DNA from: Parafrankia elaeagni
GTDB taxonomy: Bacteria > Actinomycetota > Actinomycetes > Frankiales > Frankiaceae
DNA length: 64,000 nt
Assembly: GCF_000374165.1 (NCBI RefSeq)
Contig: NZ_KB893761.1
Coordinates: 1 to 64,000, forward strand
Reading direction: 5' to 3'
Shown here: one piece after another, positions 54,601 through 64,000 of the stretch
Layout of the letters: every line of letters begins with the position of its first letter
Position numbering within the stretch: the first letter of the stretch is position 1
Translations under genes and position numbers: made by a program
Notes under the pieces: generated by a model
Seen by the model: only the letters and a program-made list of their open reading frames with translations
The model's database searches: none
Told to the model about the DNA's origin: nothing

Positions 54601-57600
54601 AGTCGTCCCGGGAACCTCGGGCGTCTCACCACACGACCACGCATCGATTTGTCGCGACTCCGGTGCGGGCAACAGGTCCATGCCACCGACCCGCGCCTCT
54701 GGACCGGCAGCGATCGTCTCCAACACCGACTTGAAGACGGCGACAAACCGCTCGGCAGTATCACCATCGAACAGATCGGTCGCGTAGGCGAGTTTCCCCT
54801 TCAGCTTGTTGAGTGAATCCAAGATGTCAAGGTCGAGATCGGTCTTGACCGCGCCCACCGCCGCGGGACTCGGTGTTGTCGTGACATTCCCGATGCGCAG
54901 GCCGTTCGCACGGCGGCGGTCAGCGACGCGGTGGGTGAGCATGATCTGGAAGAGCGGGTTACGACCAGCGGATCGCTCGGTGCCTAGCGCACGGGTGATT
55001 TCCTCGAAGGGTGCAGCCTGGTGCTCGAACCCGCCGAGTACCGTTCGTCTGGTGTTCTGCAGAACATCGGTGATCGAGTCACCGGCGTGGAGCCGATGGC
55101 GGATCGGCAGTGTGTTCACGAAGTATCCGACCAGATCTTCCAGGCCGTCCTCGGTGCGTCCACCGACCGGTGAACCGATCACCACATCCGTACCGGCGCC
55201 CAGCGCCGAAACGGTCAACGCGGTCGCGGACTGGAGCATCATGAACATGCTCACGCCCTGCTCATCCGCGACCCGACGCAGGCCGGTCACGACCTGTGGA
55301 TCAATGGTGAACCACAGATCCGCGCCGAGATGGGTCGGTGTCACCGGTCGGGCCCGGTCCAGCGTGATCGTGGACTCCTCGGGCGCATCCGCGAGGACGT
55401 CACGCCAATAAGCAAGATGCCTGGAAAGCAGTGAACGCGAATCCGACGCCTCACCCAGGACGTTGCGTTGCCAGATCGCGTAGTCCGCGTACTGGGCCCG
55501 CAACGGGGCCCATCCGGGCTCCTGCCCTGCGGCCCGCGCCTGATAAGCGGTCGACAGGTCGCTCAGCAGCGACGGGAACGACCATTCATCCACTGCGTGG
55601 TGGTGTACCGCGACAACGAACACCCAGTCGTCGGCGCCGGCGCGTAGCAGCGCGACACGGATCGGGATGTCGACCGCGAGATCAAACCTGGCCTGCACCA
55701 CCGCGCCCACCCGCGCATCCACGCCGGCAGCATCCGCACCCGTGGCATCCTCAACGAGCAGAGTGAGCCTGTCGGCCGTTTCGCTCGCTGGAACGATGAC
55801 CTGACGTAGCGTGCCGTCTTTCTCCGCCAGGAGCGTGCGCAGTGCCTCGTGACGAGACACCACATCCCGTATCGCCATGATCAGAACATCAGGATCAAGA
55901 TCGCTGCCCAGACGCAGCACCACCGGAACCACATACCGCCCACCCGGCCCACCCAGCTGATCAATCAGCCAGAGTGCTTGTTGTCCGTATGAGACTGGTA
56001 GGACGGTGGGGTGTGGCAGGTCGCCGATGCGTGTGCTGGGGGTCTTGGTGATGGCGGTTGTGGTGGTGGTGTCGGCGATGCGGGCGAGTTCGCTGATGCG
56101 GGGGTGGTCGAAGACGTCGCGGAGTGTGAGTGCGGTGCCGAGTTGTGCGTTGGCGCGTGCGACGACGCGTGTGGCGAGTAGTGAGTGTCCGCCGAGGCGG
56201 AGGAAGTTGCTGTCCACGCCGAGGTTGGTGTCGTCGGTGAGGTGTAGTACGTCGCGGAAGATGGCGGCGAGGGTGATTTCGGTGTTGGTTTCTGGTGGCC
56301 GGCCGTCGGCTGTTTCCGTGCCGAGGTCTGGTTGTGGCAGGGCGTGGCGGTCCAGTTTCCCGTTGGCGGTGAGGGGGAATCGTTCCAGGTGTGTGAAGGT
56401 GGTGGGGACCATGTAGTCCGGCAGTGCTTGTGTCAGGTGTTCGCGGAGTGCTTCGATCGGCATGGCACCGCTGCCGTTGGTGGTGATGTATGCGGCGAGG
56501 TATTTTCCGCCGGCGGGGTGGTCCAGGGTGGTGATGGCGGCGCCTGATACTGCTGGGTGTTGTTCGAGGGTGGCGCGGATTTCGCCGGGTTCGATGCGGT
56601 AGCCGCGTATTTTCACCTGGTCGTCGTTGCGGCCGAGGTATTCCAGTTGTCCTTGGGGGTTCCAGCGGGCGACGTCGCCGGTGCGGTACAGCCGTGTGCC
56701 GTTGTCGCTGAAGGGGTTGGCGACGAATCGGTCGGCGGTCAGGCCTGCGCGTGCGACGTAGCCGTGGGCGAGTTGTGCTCCGCCGAGGTAGAGCTCGCCT
56801 GCGACGCCGGCGGGTACTGGGCGCAGCCATGTGTCGAGGACGTGCGCTGTGGTGTTCGGGACCGGTGTGCCGATGGGGGTGCTGGTCGGGGTGCCGGTCG
56901 TGGTGATGGTGGCTGCTGTGCCGTCGCCGGTGACTTCGGTGGAGCCGTAGAAGTTGTGGAGTGTTGCCTGGGGTGTGGTCGTTCGCAGGGTGGTCGCGGT
57001 GCTGGGGGTGAGTGCTTCTCCGGAGGAGATCCAGGACCGGATCGTGGTGAGTGAGGTGGGTGCGTTGTCGTGGCGGACGAGGGCGTCGGCCAGGCTGGGC
57101 ACGGTGAGGAGGTGGGTGACGTGGTGTCGGGTGATGGTGTCGAGTAGGCGGGCTGGGTCCTGCGCGGTTTCTGGGGGCACGACCACGATGCGGGTGCCGG
57201 CGATCATTGGTCCGAGCAGTTCGGTGACGGCGTCGACGAAACCGACGCCGCTTTTCGAGAGCGCCACGCTGTCTGGTGTGTAGTTCAGTACCTGTTGGCC
57301 CCAGGTGAGGCGGTTCACCAGGCTGCGGTGTGAAACGGTGACGCCTTTCGGGGTGCCTGTCGTTCCCGAGGTGAAGATGACGACGGCTGTGTCGAGGTCG
57401 TTCAGTGGCCGTGTCAGGGTGGGGGCGGTTTCCTGGCTGGTGGCCAGTCGTCGCTGTACTTCGTGGTCGTTGATCTGCAGTGCTGGTGTGCGGTGTTCAC
57501 CCAGGGCGTGGTGATGTGTTTCTGCGGTGTGCTGGTCGATGATGACCAGTGCGGGTGCGGCGTTGTCGATGATGTGTGTGACGCGTTCTGTGGGGTGTTC

Positions 57601-59232
57601 CGGGTCGATCGGTACGTAGGCTGCTCCGGCGCGGATCACTCCGGTGAGTGTCACGACCAGGTCGACTGAGCGTTTCATGGCGATCGCGACGCGGTCCCCG
57701 ACGTGGATGCCTTTGTCGATCAGGAGGTGAGCGATGGCGTTGACCTGTGCGTCGAACTGGCTGTAGGTGAGTTCGACGCCGTCGTTGTCGGCGACGACCG
57801 CGACCGCGTCCGGATCGGCCGCGACCCGGCGGCGCACCAGTGTGTCCACCGTTACCGACGTGTCTGCTGTCGCCGGTGCGATGTCGGGTGTGTCGCTGTG
57901 CGCCGATGACGGATCCGGGTTGTCGGTATCGGGTGTGAGTCCGGTGCTCAGGTCGTGCAGGGTTCGGGTGGGGGGCCCGTTGAGGGCGGTGTTGAGGAAA
58001 CGGCTGAAGTGTTCGGCGTGCTGGAGCGGATCGTTGGTGGTGGATCCTGTGGAGAGTTCCAGTCGGATTCCGGTGGCGGGGTGGCGGTAGATCGCGAGGT
58101 CGAGTGATCCGACCGGGCCGGTGCTGATTGTTTCGGAGACCGTGGGGGTGTCGCCCAGGTGTGGTGTTGAGTCGAAGAGTCTGATGTTGATGGTCGGGAG
58201 CGTGAGGTACGAGGCCTGGCCGTCTGGCCAGAGGCGGGCGATCTGGTGGTCTTCGGCGGTGGTGTGGCGCCGGGACGTCCTGAGTTGGTGTGCGACGGTC
58301 TCGAGGATGTGTTCGAAGGTGTGGTAGGGGCGGATCTCGGTGACGACCGGGATCGCCCGTGAGATCGCGCTGGGTGTTTTCAGTGATGCGGGGTCGTCGC
58401 GCAGCATCAGGGGAACCCGGACCGCTACACAGTCACGGCCGTCGGCCAGGGCGGTGTAGACGCCCCACAGTGCGATCAGGGAGTCGGTCCAGGAGACCCG
58501 TGTCGTGCGGGCGAGCTGCTGGACCTTCGAGTAGGTGTCGTCGGGTGTCGGGACGACCACTGGCCGGCTGGAGGACACGAAGACCTCGGACAGGTCTCCC
58601 GTGTTCCCGTGGCCGGTCTGTTCGATGCCGAGGATGCCACTCCAGTAGGCGGTACTTTCCTCGGTGCTGGAACCGTTGGGGTTCCTGGTGTCCGTGACGG
58701 TTTTCAGGTTGCCGAACCAGGGGTCCGGGACCGTGTCGCCGGCGTGTGTCGCGGAGTAGACCTCGGTGACGCGGCGGATGAACAGGGAAATGCTGTAGCC
58801 GTCGACGAGCAGGATGTTGGTGATCAGGATCCAGGCCCAGGTGCCGCTCTCACGACGGATCAGGGTCGAGCAGGTCGTCGGTTCTCCGGTGGTGGCTGTC
58901 GGTCCGGTGAGTTGTTCGCGGGCCAGTACCCGGATCTGATCATCGTCGTGGCCCGTGTCGACGATCTCTGTGGTGATCGTCGTGGTGGTGTCGACGTACT
59001 GAAAGGGAACACCGTCGTCGTCGCCGAAACGTACTCGCAGTGCGTCGGTCTCCGCGGCAACGGTACTGACCGAGGACGCGAACAGGGCCGGGTCGACCGG
59101 GCCGTTCAGCCACATCAACTGGCCCGCGCAGAACACCGAGGACTCAGGGGCAAGCCTCCGCGCCACCCAGTTGCCTCGCTGGCTCGCACTCAACTCCACG
59201 CGCTCGGAAGCCGTCAACGGAAGCACACCCAC
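51652..59232 (-). CDS. Siderophore NRPS 2: C-A-T-C-A-T-(degenerate E), no thioesterase
   Basis: 2526 residues. C1-A1-T1 (1-1085) is nearly identical to NRPS1: HHxxxDG is NILLVDG, and the A1 code V-D-T-L-I-S-F-G-D resembles the beta-alanine code. C2 (1090-1530) has HHHAVDEWS near 1211. A2 (about 1560-2060) has [28 protein letters not shown] and [11 protein letters not shown], giving D-V-W-H-F-S-L-V-D-(K), the same as the EntF serine code. T2 has GGDS near 2103, the variant usually found before epimerisation domains. Residues 2150-2526 look like such a domain, but the active-site motif is [10 protein letters not shown], with the second His replaced by Ala. There is no thioesterase, so the chain should pass to NRPS1. 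The iron box 59286-59304 lies 53 bases upstream. Confidence 0.88.
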   Translation of the reverse strand: MGVLPLTASERVELSASQRGNWVARRLAPESSVFCAGQLMWLNGPVDPALFASSVSTVAAETDALRVRFGDDDGVPFQYVDTTTTITTEIVDTGHDDDQIRVLAREQLTGPTATTGEPTTCSTLIRRESGTWAWILITNILLVDGYSISLFIRRVTEVYSATHAGDTVPDPWFGNLKTVTDTRNPNGSSTEESTAYWSGILGIEQTGHGNTGDLSEVFVSSSRPVVVPTPDDTYSKVQQLARTTRVSWTDSLIALWGVYTALADGRDCVAVRVPLMLRDDPASLKTPSAISRAIPVVTEIRPYHTFEHILETVAHQLRTSRRHTTAEDHQIARLWPDGQASYLTLPTINIRLFDSTPHLGDTPTVSETISTGPVGSLDLAIYRHPATGIRLELSTGSTTNDPLQHAEHFSRFLNTALNGPPTRTLHDLSTGLTPDTDNPDPSSAHSDTPDIAPATADTSVTVDTLVRRRVAADPDAVAVVADNDGVELTYSQFDAQVNAIAHLLIDKGIHVGDRVAIAMKRSVDLVVTLTGVIRAGAAYVPIDPEHPTERVTHIIDNAAPALVIIDQHTAETHHHALGEHRTPALQINDHEVQRRLATSQETAPTLTRPLNDLDTAVVIFTSGTTGTPKGVTVSHRSLVNRLTWGQQVLNYTPDSVALSKSGVGFVDAVTELLGPMIAGTRIVVVPPETAQDPARLLDTITRHHVTHLLTVPSLADALVRHDNAPTSLTTIRSWISSGEALTPSTATTLRTTTPQATLHNFYGSTEVTGDGTAATITTTGTPTSTPIGTPVPNTTAHVLDTWLRPVPAGVAGELYLGGAQLAHGYVARAGLTADRFVANPFSDNGTRLYRTGDVARWNPQGQLEYLGRNDDQVKIRGYRIEPGEIRATLEQHPAVSGAAITTLDHPAGGKYLAAYITTNGSGAMPIEALREHLTQALPDYMVPTTFTHLERFPLTANGKLDRHALPQPDLGTETADGRPPETNTEITLAAIFRDVLHLTDDTNLGVDSNFLRLGGHSLLATRVVARANAQLGTALTLRDVFDHPRISELARIADTTTTTAITKTPSTRIGDLPHPTVLPVSYGQQALWLIDQLGGPGGRYVVPVVLRLGSDLDPDVLIMAIRDVVSRHEALRTLLAEKDGTLRQVIVPASETADRLTLLVEDATGADAAGVDARVGAVVQARFDLAVDIPIRVALLRAGADDWVFVVAVHHHAVDEWSFPSLLSDLSTAYQARAAGQEPGWAPLRAQYADYAIWQRNVLGEASDSRSLLSRHLAYWRDVLADAPEESTITLDRARPVTPTHLGADLWFTIDPQVVTGLRRVADEQGVSMFMMLQSATALTVSALGAGTDVVIGSPVGGRTEDGLEDLVGYFVNTLPIRHRLHAGDSITDVLQNTRRTVLGGFEHQAAPFEEITRALGTERSAGRNPLFQIMLTHRVADRRRANGLRIGNVTTTPSPAAVGAVKTDLDLDILDSLNKLKGKLAYATDLFDGDTAERFVAVFKSVLETIAAGPEARVGGMDLLPAPESRQIDAWSCGETPEVPGTTLDELMRRQVAASPAAAAVIADDSTELTYGDLDRRVNVLAHLLVEEGVRVGDRVAVALPRSADLVVALAGVIRAGAAYVPIDPDYPAERVRHILADAEPGTVITDRHTAAAHHHVFTEHPVRLLFIDDELVRQHLSTSMIDPPQVSRPLLPADPAYVIFTSGTSGRPKGVQITHRAIVNRLWWMRDLYQIDAPDRVLLKTPFTFDVSVWEFFLPLVTGAAVIVAQEGGHKDPQYLLEVIDRHAVTVTHFVPSMLQAFLTSDPNRASVRSVRRIFCSGEALPVSSATGAVALFENAHLHNLYGPTEAAVDVTAHPVVQADLVDAVGVPIGVPVANTTARVLDTWLRPVPIGVAGELYLGGVQLADGYVARTGLTAGRFVADPFSDKGARLYRTGDVVRWTSQGQLEYLGRSDDQVKIRGYRIEPGEISAVLEQHPEVSGAAIATLDHPAGGKYLAAYVTTASATTAEDAVLFDALREHLAQSLPDYMVPTAFLRLDRFPVTANGKLDRRALPQPTLAAGTADGRPPETDVEIALAGIFRDVLHLSDDVDLGVDNDFFRLGGDSISAARLVACAREHDLTFKLSEVFVRRTIGALAALLAPSTHGTTVAEPVLVPTSAALERLREADPAPDEYVFTEIVNLPARSTSESVTSSFRSLVANTDALRLSVDATGRRLWFTYLLPPETVQPQTVELTADTNVDVDVDVDAIRAAAVDLVDISTGRPAALVFTHNPEQTVAVLAVHAATVDRASLHRLAEALQQAVSGVVEVFRPPSLAPALEAIEAAGDAVATDSLDRWKGLLARARTIDIPTFAPATVATFRWDSSLTEGVVSKAIRNAFHSTGIASLIGGVVDEDVPLTPDDNTMSVGPFTAAATIALDETESTGTAELALLRYHNKAGRRALRRAPSPAVLLTRVYGPDRGSPTPEGTEQLYRATVRYHIDPDTTTITFLGFAEKVAADLRATLTDQLRRAAVERQLSPQPLGSR

Positions 59233-59304
59233 TTCTCTTGAGACCAGATCGAGCCGGCCGAGGCAACGATCACTGCAACCCTAATGAAGGTTAGGCTAAC
59301 CTCG
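55970..59304 (-). repeat. 3.3-kb direct repeat, copy 2 (NRPS2 C-A-T and upstream region)
   Basis: Counterpart of 41172-44500, including the region upstream of the start with the shared TCTTGAGACCAGATCGAGCC stretch and the iron box. Confidence 0.85.
59286..59304. promoter_or_regulatory. IdeR/DmdR1-like iron box before NRPS2
   Basis: GAAGGTTAGGCTAACCTCG matches the consensus exactly at positions 3-17; best box in the window. It lies 53 bases before the NRPS2 start. Confidence 0.85.
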
Positions 59305-59509
59305 CAAGGAGGTGTCGCCCCTAGGTACTGTCGAAGCCCTGTCCAGGAAACGCGAGGCACGGTGGGTCGGGGGTTTGCGTTGGGGGACACGTGGTGGCCG
59401 TTTCTTGATCGTGACTGTGGGGTGTGGATGATCTGGTGGTGGGACTCCGACGCCAGGGCTGGTCTGGTAAGCGTCGATCAGCTCACGGTCGTCGGAGGCG
59501 ATCGACGCC
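59305..59509. other. Intergenic stretch without gene
   Basis: No frame with family resemblance and no clear hairpin. Confidence 0.35.
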
Positions 59510-59752
59510 ACCGGCGTCCTCGACGGGTTCACCGGCTACCTGACCCGCGACGACTACGCCGGCTGGCACCAGGACGACCGACCCTCGCCGGGGTGCAGCT
59601 GTGCTGCGCGGCTGCGCGCACCTCGTCTCCGCCCGCGACCCCGGCCTGGCCGCCGCCTGACCGCGATCGACGCGATCCGCCGTGCTCTCGCGGGCGACCC
59701 CTGGATGCCGGCCCGCCAGGCGACCCGTCCCGCGCCTGCCCTCACCGCCTAA
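59510..59752 (+). pseudogene. IS66-like transposase remnant
   Basis: Fragments in shifting frames read ATGVLDGFTGYLTRDDYAGW, then AGVQLCCAA, and close with LTAIDAIRRALAGDPWMPAR, like the core and the C-terminal end of IS66-type transposases (compare LRRLAEGRPWMPATT at 63860-63918). At least two frameshifts and large deletions; dead. Confidence 0.5.
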
Positions 59753-59784
59753 GCCAACATCAAACAGGTTTGTCCAAGCCGCCA

Positions 59785-59930
59785 CCCGTGAATGGATGGA
59801 CACACCCGAACCCTACGGTCCAATCAATCGCTTTACACCAACACCCCGGGACCGTCAAGCTATCAAAGAGTCCCAGTCGGCCGGGGAACCAACCGTGGGA
59901 GATCTACGAGATCTGACCAGTTACCATTGC
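59785..59930 (+). repeat. Remnant of a transposable-element end, inverted copy 1
   Basis: This stretch, for example ACACCCGAACCCTACGGTCC and ACACCCCGGGACCGTC, matches the complement of about 62560-62695 with many substitutions. It is the leader region of the transposase remnant at 61692-62567, in opposite orientation. Confidence 0.6.
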
Positions 59931-60098
59931 TGCAGGCTGAGCTGCGGATCAAGGACCGGCTGCGGCTCGCACGGATAGTGCCGCCGCTCGGCCTGGCCAC
60001 GGTCGATGCCGGCTGGTCGGGTTATCGGTGGCAATTCATCTGGGTTGACGAGGCAGCTTGACTGCCGAAGAAATGTGGCTGTCGCTGGGGAGGCGGAC

Positions 60099-61547
60099 AT
60101 GCGCGATCCGGAGATTGTTGTGGTGGGCGGAGGAAACGCCGGTTACTGCGCGGCTCACGCGGCGGCCGAGCGTGGGCGACGCGTAGTGCTGCTGGAGAAG
60201 GCGCCGCGGGCGCATGCCGGTGGGAACAGCTACTACACCCTGGGTTCGACCCGGATGGTGCACGACGGGCTCGGCGATCTGCTCGAGGTCCTGGCGCCTG
60301 ATGAGCGTCACGCGCGTACTGAGGTCCCGCCGTATCCGGCGGCGGAGTTCCTGGCCGATCTGGAGCGGGTCACCGAAGGGCGGGGCGACAAGGAACTCGC
60401 CGAGGCAGTCGTCGAAGGCTCGCGTGACGCTGTCCGCTGGCTGCATACATTGGGGCTGCGATTCCAGCTGATGTACGAGCGGCAGGCTCACGAGCATCCC
60501 GACGGGACCTTCGTGTTCTGGGGTGGATCGCACGTGTGTAACGTCGACGGCGGACCTGGGCTGATGTCGTTCCATGAGCGCGCCGCATCACGACTCGGAG
60601 TCGAGGTGCACTACAACTGCTCGGTCACGGGGCTGATGACTGATGGTGGTTCGGTCGTTGGCGTTCGGATAGGCGATCAGGAGCTTCCAGCGGAGTCGGT
60701 GGTGATCGCCAGCGGCGGTTTCGAGGCGAATGCGCAATGGCGTCAGCGATATCTGGGAGACGGCTGGCAGCACGCGAAGGTGCGTGGCACGCCGTACAAC
60801 ACCGGGGACCTGATCGGCGCGGCGCTGGAGATAGGTGCAGACCGTGGAGGCGACTGGTCGACCTGCCATAGTGTTCCGTGGGACGCGTCATTTCCCGGGA
60901 ACGAGAGCAATCGTGCCCTGACGAACCGGCTCAGCCGGTACGGCTATCCGCTCGGCATCGTTGTCAACCGCCGGGGTCGACGGTTCTTCGATGAAGGCGC
61001 GGACTTTCGCAACTATACGTACGCGAAGTACGGCAAGGTGATCCTCGAACAGCCGGGTTCGGTGGCGTTTCAGATATTCGATGCGAAGTCGCGCCCGATG
61101 CTGGCGGGGTACGAGTACGAGATGCCCGGGATCGTCCCGTTTGTCGCCGACAGTCTCGAAGAGCTCGCCGCGGCCATGGATGTCGACGTCGACGGATTCG
61201 TTCAGACGGTTCGGGAGTTCAATTCATCGATCGACACCACCCATCCGTTCGATCCGACGATCAAGGATGGCCGCAGCGCAGCGGTGGAGCCCGTCAAGAG
61301 CAATTGGGCATCGGCGATCGAGGCCCCGCCGTACTACGCGTATCCGGTGACTTGTGGAATCAGTTTCACCTTCGGTGGCCTTCGCGGTGACGTTGATGGC
61401 CGGGTGCTTGATCGGTCGGGTAAGCCCATCCCCGGACTCTTCGTGTGCGGTGAATCGCTCGGCGGGCTCTTCAGCGCGAACTACCCGACAGGTGCTGGCC
61501 TGATCGCGGGAATGGTGATCGGGCGACGTGCCGGCTCGCTCGCCTGA
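60099..61547 (+). CDS. FAD-dependent dehydrogenase/reductase (TcuA / fumarate-reductase flavoprotein-like)
   Basis: 482 residues from ATG 60099, preceded by GGGGAGG; an upstream in-frame ATG at 60006 lacks such a site. The N-terminus has the FAD motif IVVVGGGNAGYCAAHAAAER, then EKAPRAHAGGNSYYTLGSTR. The central region has SVVIASGGFEANAQWRQRYL and NTGDLIGAALEIGA, and the closing FAD loop is FVCGESLGGLFSANYPTGAG. This is the fumarate reductase/tricarballylate dehydrogenase/ketosteroid dehydrogenase superfamily; the closest feel is TcuA. No TcuB-like partner is present. It is flanked by transposon remnants and preceded by no iron box, so a part in the siderophore pathway is possible but unproven. 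Confidence 0.8.
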   Translation: MRDPEIVVVGGGNAGYCAAHAAAERGRRVVLLEKAPRAHAGGNSYYTLGSTRMVHDGLGDLLEVLAPDERHARTEVPPYPAAEFLADLERVTEGRGDKELAEAVVEGSRDAVRWLHTLGLRFQLMYERQAHEHPDGTFVFWGGSHVCNVDGGPGLMSFHERAASRLGVEVHYNCSVTGLMTDGGSVVGVRIGDQELPAESVVIASGGFEANAQWRQRYLGDGWQHAKVRGTPYNTGDLIGAALEIGADRGGDWSTCHSVPWDASFPGNESNRALTNRLSRYGYPLGIVVNRRGRRFFDEGADFRNYTYAKYGKVILEQPGSVAFQIFDAKSRPMLAGYEYEMPGIVPFVADSLEELAAAMDVDVDGFVQTVREFNSSIDTTHPFDPTIKDGRSAAVEPVKSNWASAIEAPPYYAYPVTCGISFTFGGLRGDVDGRVLDRSGKPIPGLFVCGESLGGLFSANYPTGAGLIAGMVIGRRAGSLA

Positions 61548-61691
61548 GCCGCTGCCCAGGACGCGTGCGCACGTGCCGTCGGAAGCCGCCGTGCGGCCCG
61601 CATGCCTCGGGGTGAGCGGTCGGCCGCCGAGCGGACTGGCGATCTCCTCAGTTTGATTTTTAACCCTTTCCTTGCTGGTGGGTGGTCACGG

Positions 61692-62567
61692 TCAGGTCCC
61701 GTCGGGTGATTTTTCCGACGTCGCGGTGGGGCGCGGGTCTGCAGTTGTGGGAGCCGGGAGGGCGTCCGGGGCCGGGTCTGGTGGGTTTCGATGCGCTGGC
61801 GGGCAGGAGATGATCGCGCGGAGGTTTCGGAATCCTCGTCGGATGCGGGCGGGGGTGAGTCGTCCTGATGGGGCTGGTTGCTCCCAGGGCTGCGTAGGTC
61901 GTGGGCGAGTGGTCGGGCGAGGCGGAGCTGGGTGCGGACGGTGATGATCAGCCAGGTCCAGCGGTCGGTGGCCTGCGGGGTGCGGATCTTCGGGCGGGTC
62001 CAGCCGAGGGTCTGTTTGAACAGTCGGCAGGCGTGCGCCAGGTCGAAGCGGCGCAGGAACGCCTGCCAGGCGCGGTCGATGTTGGTGGCGGTGGCGCCGG
62101 TGGCCGACGACCACAGCCAGACGGGCTTGGGATCGCGGTCGCCGGGCAGGTGGTCGATCTGTAGGCGGATGAGGGTCCCTTCGATGGTCGGGAGGTCGCC
62201 GGGGTGGTCGAGCCAGCAGGTGCGGTGGGTCAGCCGGGGATGGAGCCGGTCCCAGTGGGCGGCGGTGGCCTGCCGGTAGCGGGTTGGTGTTGGTGGTCGT
62301 GGTGTGCCCCGGTTCGGGTGTCAACGGCCAGGTCGTGGGCCTGTCGAGGGCGAACTCGGGGCCGTGCTGGGTGGACGGTCGTGGACATGGCAGAACAGCC
62401 GCTGCGCGCTGGTCGGCGCGTCCGAGCGCAGCCATTCCGCTGACATCGACGGCCAGCACGAGCCGTCCATCGGCCGCTGTGGGCGGCGGAAGATCCGTGA
62501 GGGCACGCCGCGGCCGGGTGATCTCTATCTGGCTGCTGTTCAGCCCGTCGTGCGTAACTGGTCCCAT
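61692..62567 (-). pseudogene. Transposase of the NF041680-like family, frameshifted
   Basis: The minus strand starts GPVTHDGLNSSQIEITRPRR and GRLVLAVDVS, then switches frames several times: AWLRSDAPTSAQRLFCH in a second phase, and LAHACRLFKQTLGWTRPKI plus WTWLIITVRTQLRLARPL in another. The first phase returns for the end RRGFRNLRAIISCPPAHRNP. I recall this layout from a putative transposase family abundant in Frankia. At least three frameshifts make it non-functional. Confidence 0.65.
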
Positions 62568-62695
62568 TAGGCCTCGTAGATTGTTTGTTTTCGTTTCCTG
62601 GCCGGCTGGGACGCTGTGGTGGCCATGCGGTCCCGGAGTGTTGGCATAGTGTGGTTCATCGGCCCGTAGGGTCCGGGTGTGTCCGATGACCCGCC
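62560..62695 (-). repeat. Transposable-element leader, inverted copy 2
   Basis: The complement corresponds to 59785-59930 (shared CCCTACGG and ACACTCCGGGACCGC blocks); it lies directly upstream of the transposase remnant. Confidence 0.6.
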
Positions 62696-62764
62696 CGCGC
62701 CGCCCGTGGCGTCGTATGACGAGCTCACGGCGCTGGTGGTGGAGCAGGCGGCCTGATCACACAG

Positions 62765-63918
62765 TTGCGGGCCGAGCCGGAACAGGCCCGGGCGCGGATC
62801 GCCGAGCTGGAAGCCCAGGTCGCGAAGACGCCACGGAACTCCTCGAAGCCCCAGAGTTCGGACGGGCTGGCGAAGCCGGCCCCGAAGTCGTTGCGGACGA
62901 AGACCGGTCGGCGGCCTGGCGGGCAGGCCGGCCATCCCGGGGCGACGCTGCGGATGGTCGACGATCCTGATGTGCGTGTCACACACGAGCCCGGGCCGTG
63001 TGGCGGGCGCGGGACGTCGCTTGCGGGCCGGCCGGTGACCCGCCTCGAACGCCGGCAGGTGTTCGACCTGCCCGAACTACGCCCCCACGTCACCGAACAT
63101 CAGCTCGTCGAGCGGGAATGCGGCTGCAGGACACGCACAAAGGCGACCGTACCGGCGATCTACCTGTACTCCGGGCAGTTCCTGTCGACCGAGCGGACCG
63201 CGATCGCGCTCGCGCTCGCGCTCGCCGAGCTGGTTGGGATACCGCTGTCCGCGGGCACGGTCGCGGCGATGACCGCCCGGACAGCCGCCGGGATCGACGC
63301 GTTGGGGGTGCTGACCGGCTTCACCGGGGTCGTGGTCCACGACGCCTGGGCGCCGTACGACACCTACACCTACACCTGCGCCACCCACCAACTGTGCGTC
63401 GCCCACCTGCTCCGCGAGCTGCAGGCCGTGAGTGACACCGCCCCGGCCGGCACCTGGTGCTGGGCGGCCCAGGCCGCCGACGCCCTCGTCGCTCTGCACC
63501 GCCTCACCGTCGACGCCACCACCACCGGCAATCCCGGCCGACCCGAAGACGCTGGCAGCCCACACCCAGGCGCTGCGTCACGCCGCCCACATCGGGATCA
63601 GCCAGACCTCACCGCGGGGCACGAAACTCATGGCCGCCCGCCACGCCCTGGCCTGCCGGCTCGTCGACCGCGAAGCCGACTACCTGCGGGTTCACCCACG
63701 ACCTGCGGGTCCCCGCGGACAACAACGGCTGTGACCGCGACATCCGCATGATCAAACTACGGCAGAAAGTCTCCGGGTGCCTCCGCACCCTCACCGGCGC
63801 CCGCCAGTTCTGCGCGATCCGAAGCTACCTGTCCACCGCCACCAAACACGGCATCAGCCAGTTCGACGCCCTCCGCCGCCTGGCCGAGGGCCGCCCCTGG
63901 ATGCCCGCAACCACCTGA
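62765..63918 (+). pseudogene. IS66-family transposase, frameshifted
   Basis: The first frame carries the IS66 N-terminus (LEAQVAKTPRNSSKPQSSDG, GRRPGGQAGHPGATLRMVDD), the zinc-binding part (CGCRTRTKATVPAIYLYSGQ) and the catalytic start VVVHDAWAPYDTYTYTCATH. Near 63520 the sense shifts (ADPKTLAAHTQALRHAAHIG, MAARHALACRLVDREADYLR) and near 63690 it returns (THDLRVPADNNGCDRDIRMI, then FCAIRSYLSTATKHGISQFD) to the TGA at 63918. Two frameshifts, and a middle shorter than in full-length IS66 proteins, indicate a dead copy. Confidence 0.8.
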
Positions 63919-63948
63919 CCCAAGATCAAAAAAGTACTTGACTGGTTA

Positions 63949-63967
63949 CGTTAGGTTTACCTAAGTT
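63949..63967. promoter_or_regulatory. Possible iron box at the right edge
   Basis: CGTTAGGTTTACCTAAGTT contains inverted half-sites TTAGGT and ACCTAA with a 2-base centre, a shorter spacing than the 19-bp consensus. It lies before the window end, right after the broken IS66 transposase, and may control a further iron-regulated gene to the right. Confidence 0.5.
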
Positions 63968-64000
63968 CTTGGTGCTATGGTTGGCCTTCGATGGGGGATG

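Noticed and set aside
1-64000. tRNA, rRNA, CRISPR array, integrase or phage genes
   Set aside because: None were recognised on reading both strands; I could not run a covariance-model search, so a cryptic small RNA cannot be excluded.

Overview
The window is very high-GC DNA with GTG/TTG starts and strong G/C third-position bias. Together with the IS families and a DUF2637-type membrane protein this points to a filamentous actinomycete; Frankia or a close relative is my best guess from the transposase types, but no rRNA or housekeeping marker is present to prove it. I see no tRNA, rRNA, CRISPR array or phage structural genes. The window is an accessory island made of conflict-system genes and a siderophore cluster, separated by many complete and decayed insertion sequences.

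Layout. 1-2525: IS3-family transposase tail, a gene cut by that IS, a complete ISL3-family element with perfect 16-bp ends, and an AAA+ gene cut by it. 3094-9439: a CATRA-type conflict locus consisting of a CHAT-protease remnant, a CATRA-like protein with an effector-associated-like C-terminus, a CATRA-associated small protein and a complete TPR-CHAT protease. 9533-11009: an IS630 element nested in a decayed IS5-family transposase. 11010-16491: a very large RHS/YD-repeat protein followed by an overlapping candidate immunity gene. 16690-26307: four tightly spaced co-directional genes encoding a membrane SPFH-like protein, a protein resembling the N-terminal part of the next one, a HerA-like ATPase and a second TPR-CHAT protease. 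This is the best candidate for an undescribed system. 26320-31400: truncated membrane, nucleotidyltransferase and antitoxin/toxin-like genes with ISAzo13- and IS701-family remnants.

31400-59304 is an iron-regulated siderophore locus: a dead phosphopantetheinyl transferase, an aryl-acid AMP ligase (TTG start), a flavin hydroxylase, two giant NRPSs (3182 and 2526 aa), an asymmetric two-gene ABC exporter, a class I methyltransferase, a free-standing aryl carrier protein, and a siderophore-interacting flavoprotein fused to a methyltransferase-like domain. Four IdeR/DmdR1-like boxes precede its units, and a fifth weaker one is at the right edge. The ligase should charge the free carrier protein. 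NRPS2 carries an EntF-like Ser code. Both NRPSs begin with a nearly identical C-A-T block whose A-domain code resembles the beta-alanine code. NRPS1 ends in the only thioesterase. The exporter and reductase-type protein would export the product and release iron.

59305-64000: transposon remnants surround an intact TcuA/fumarate-reductase-like flavoprotein, followed by a broken IS66-family transposase and the last iron-box-like site, so the iron regulon may continue to the right.
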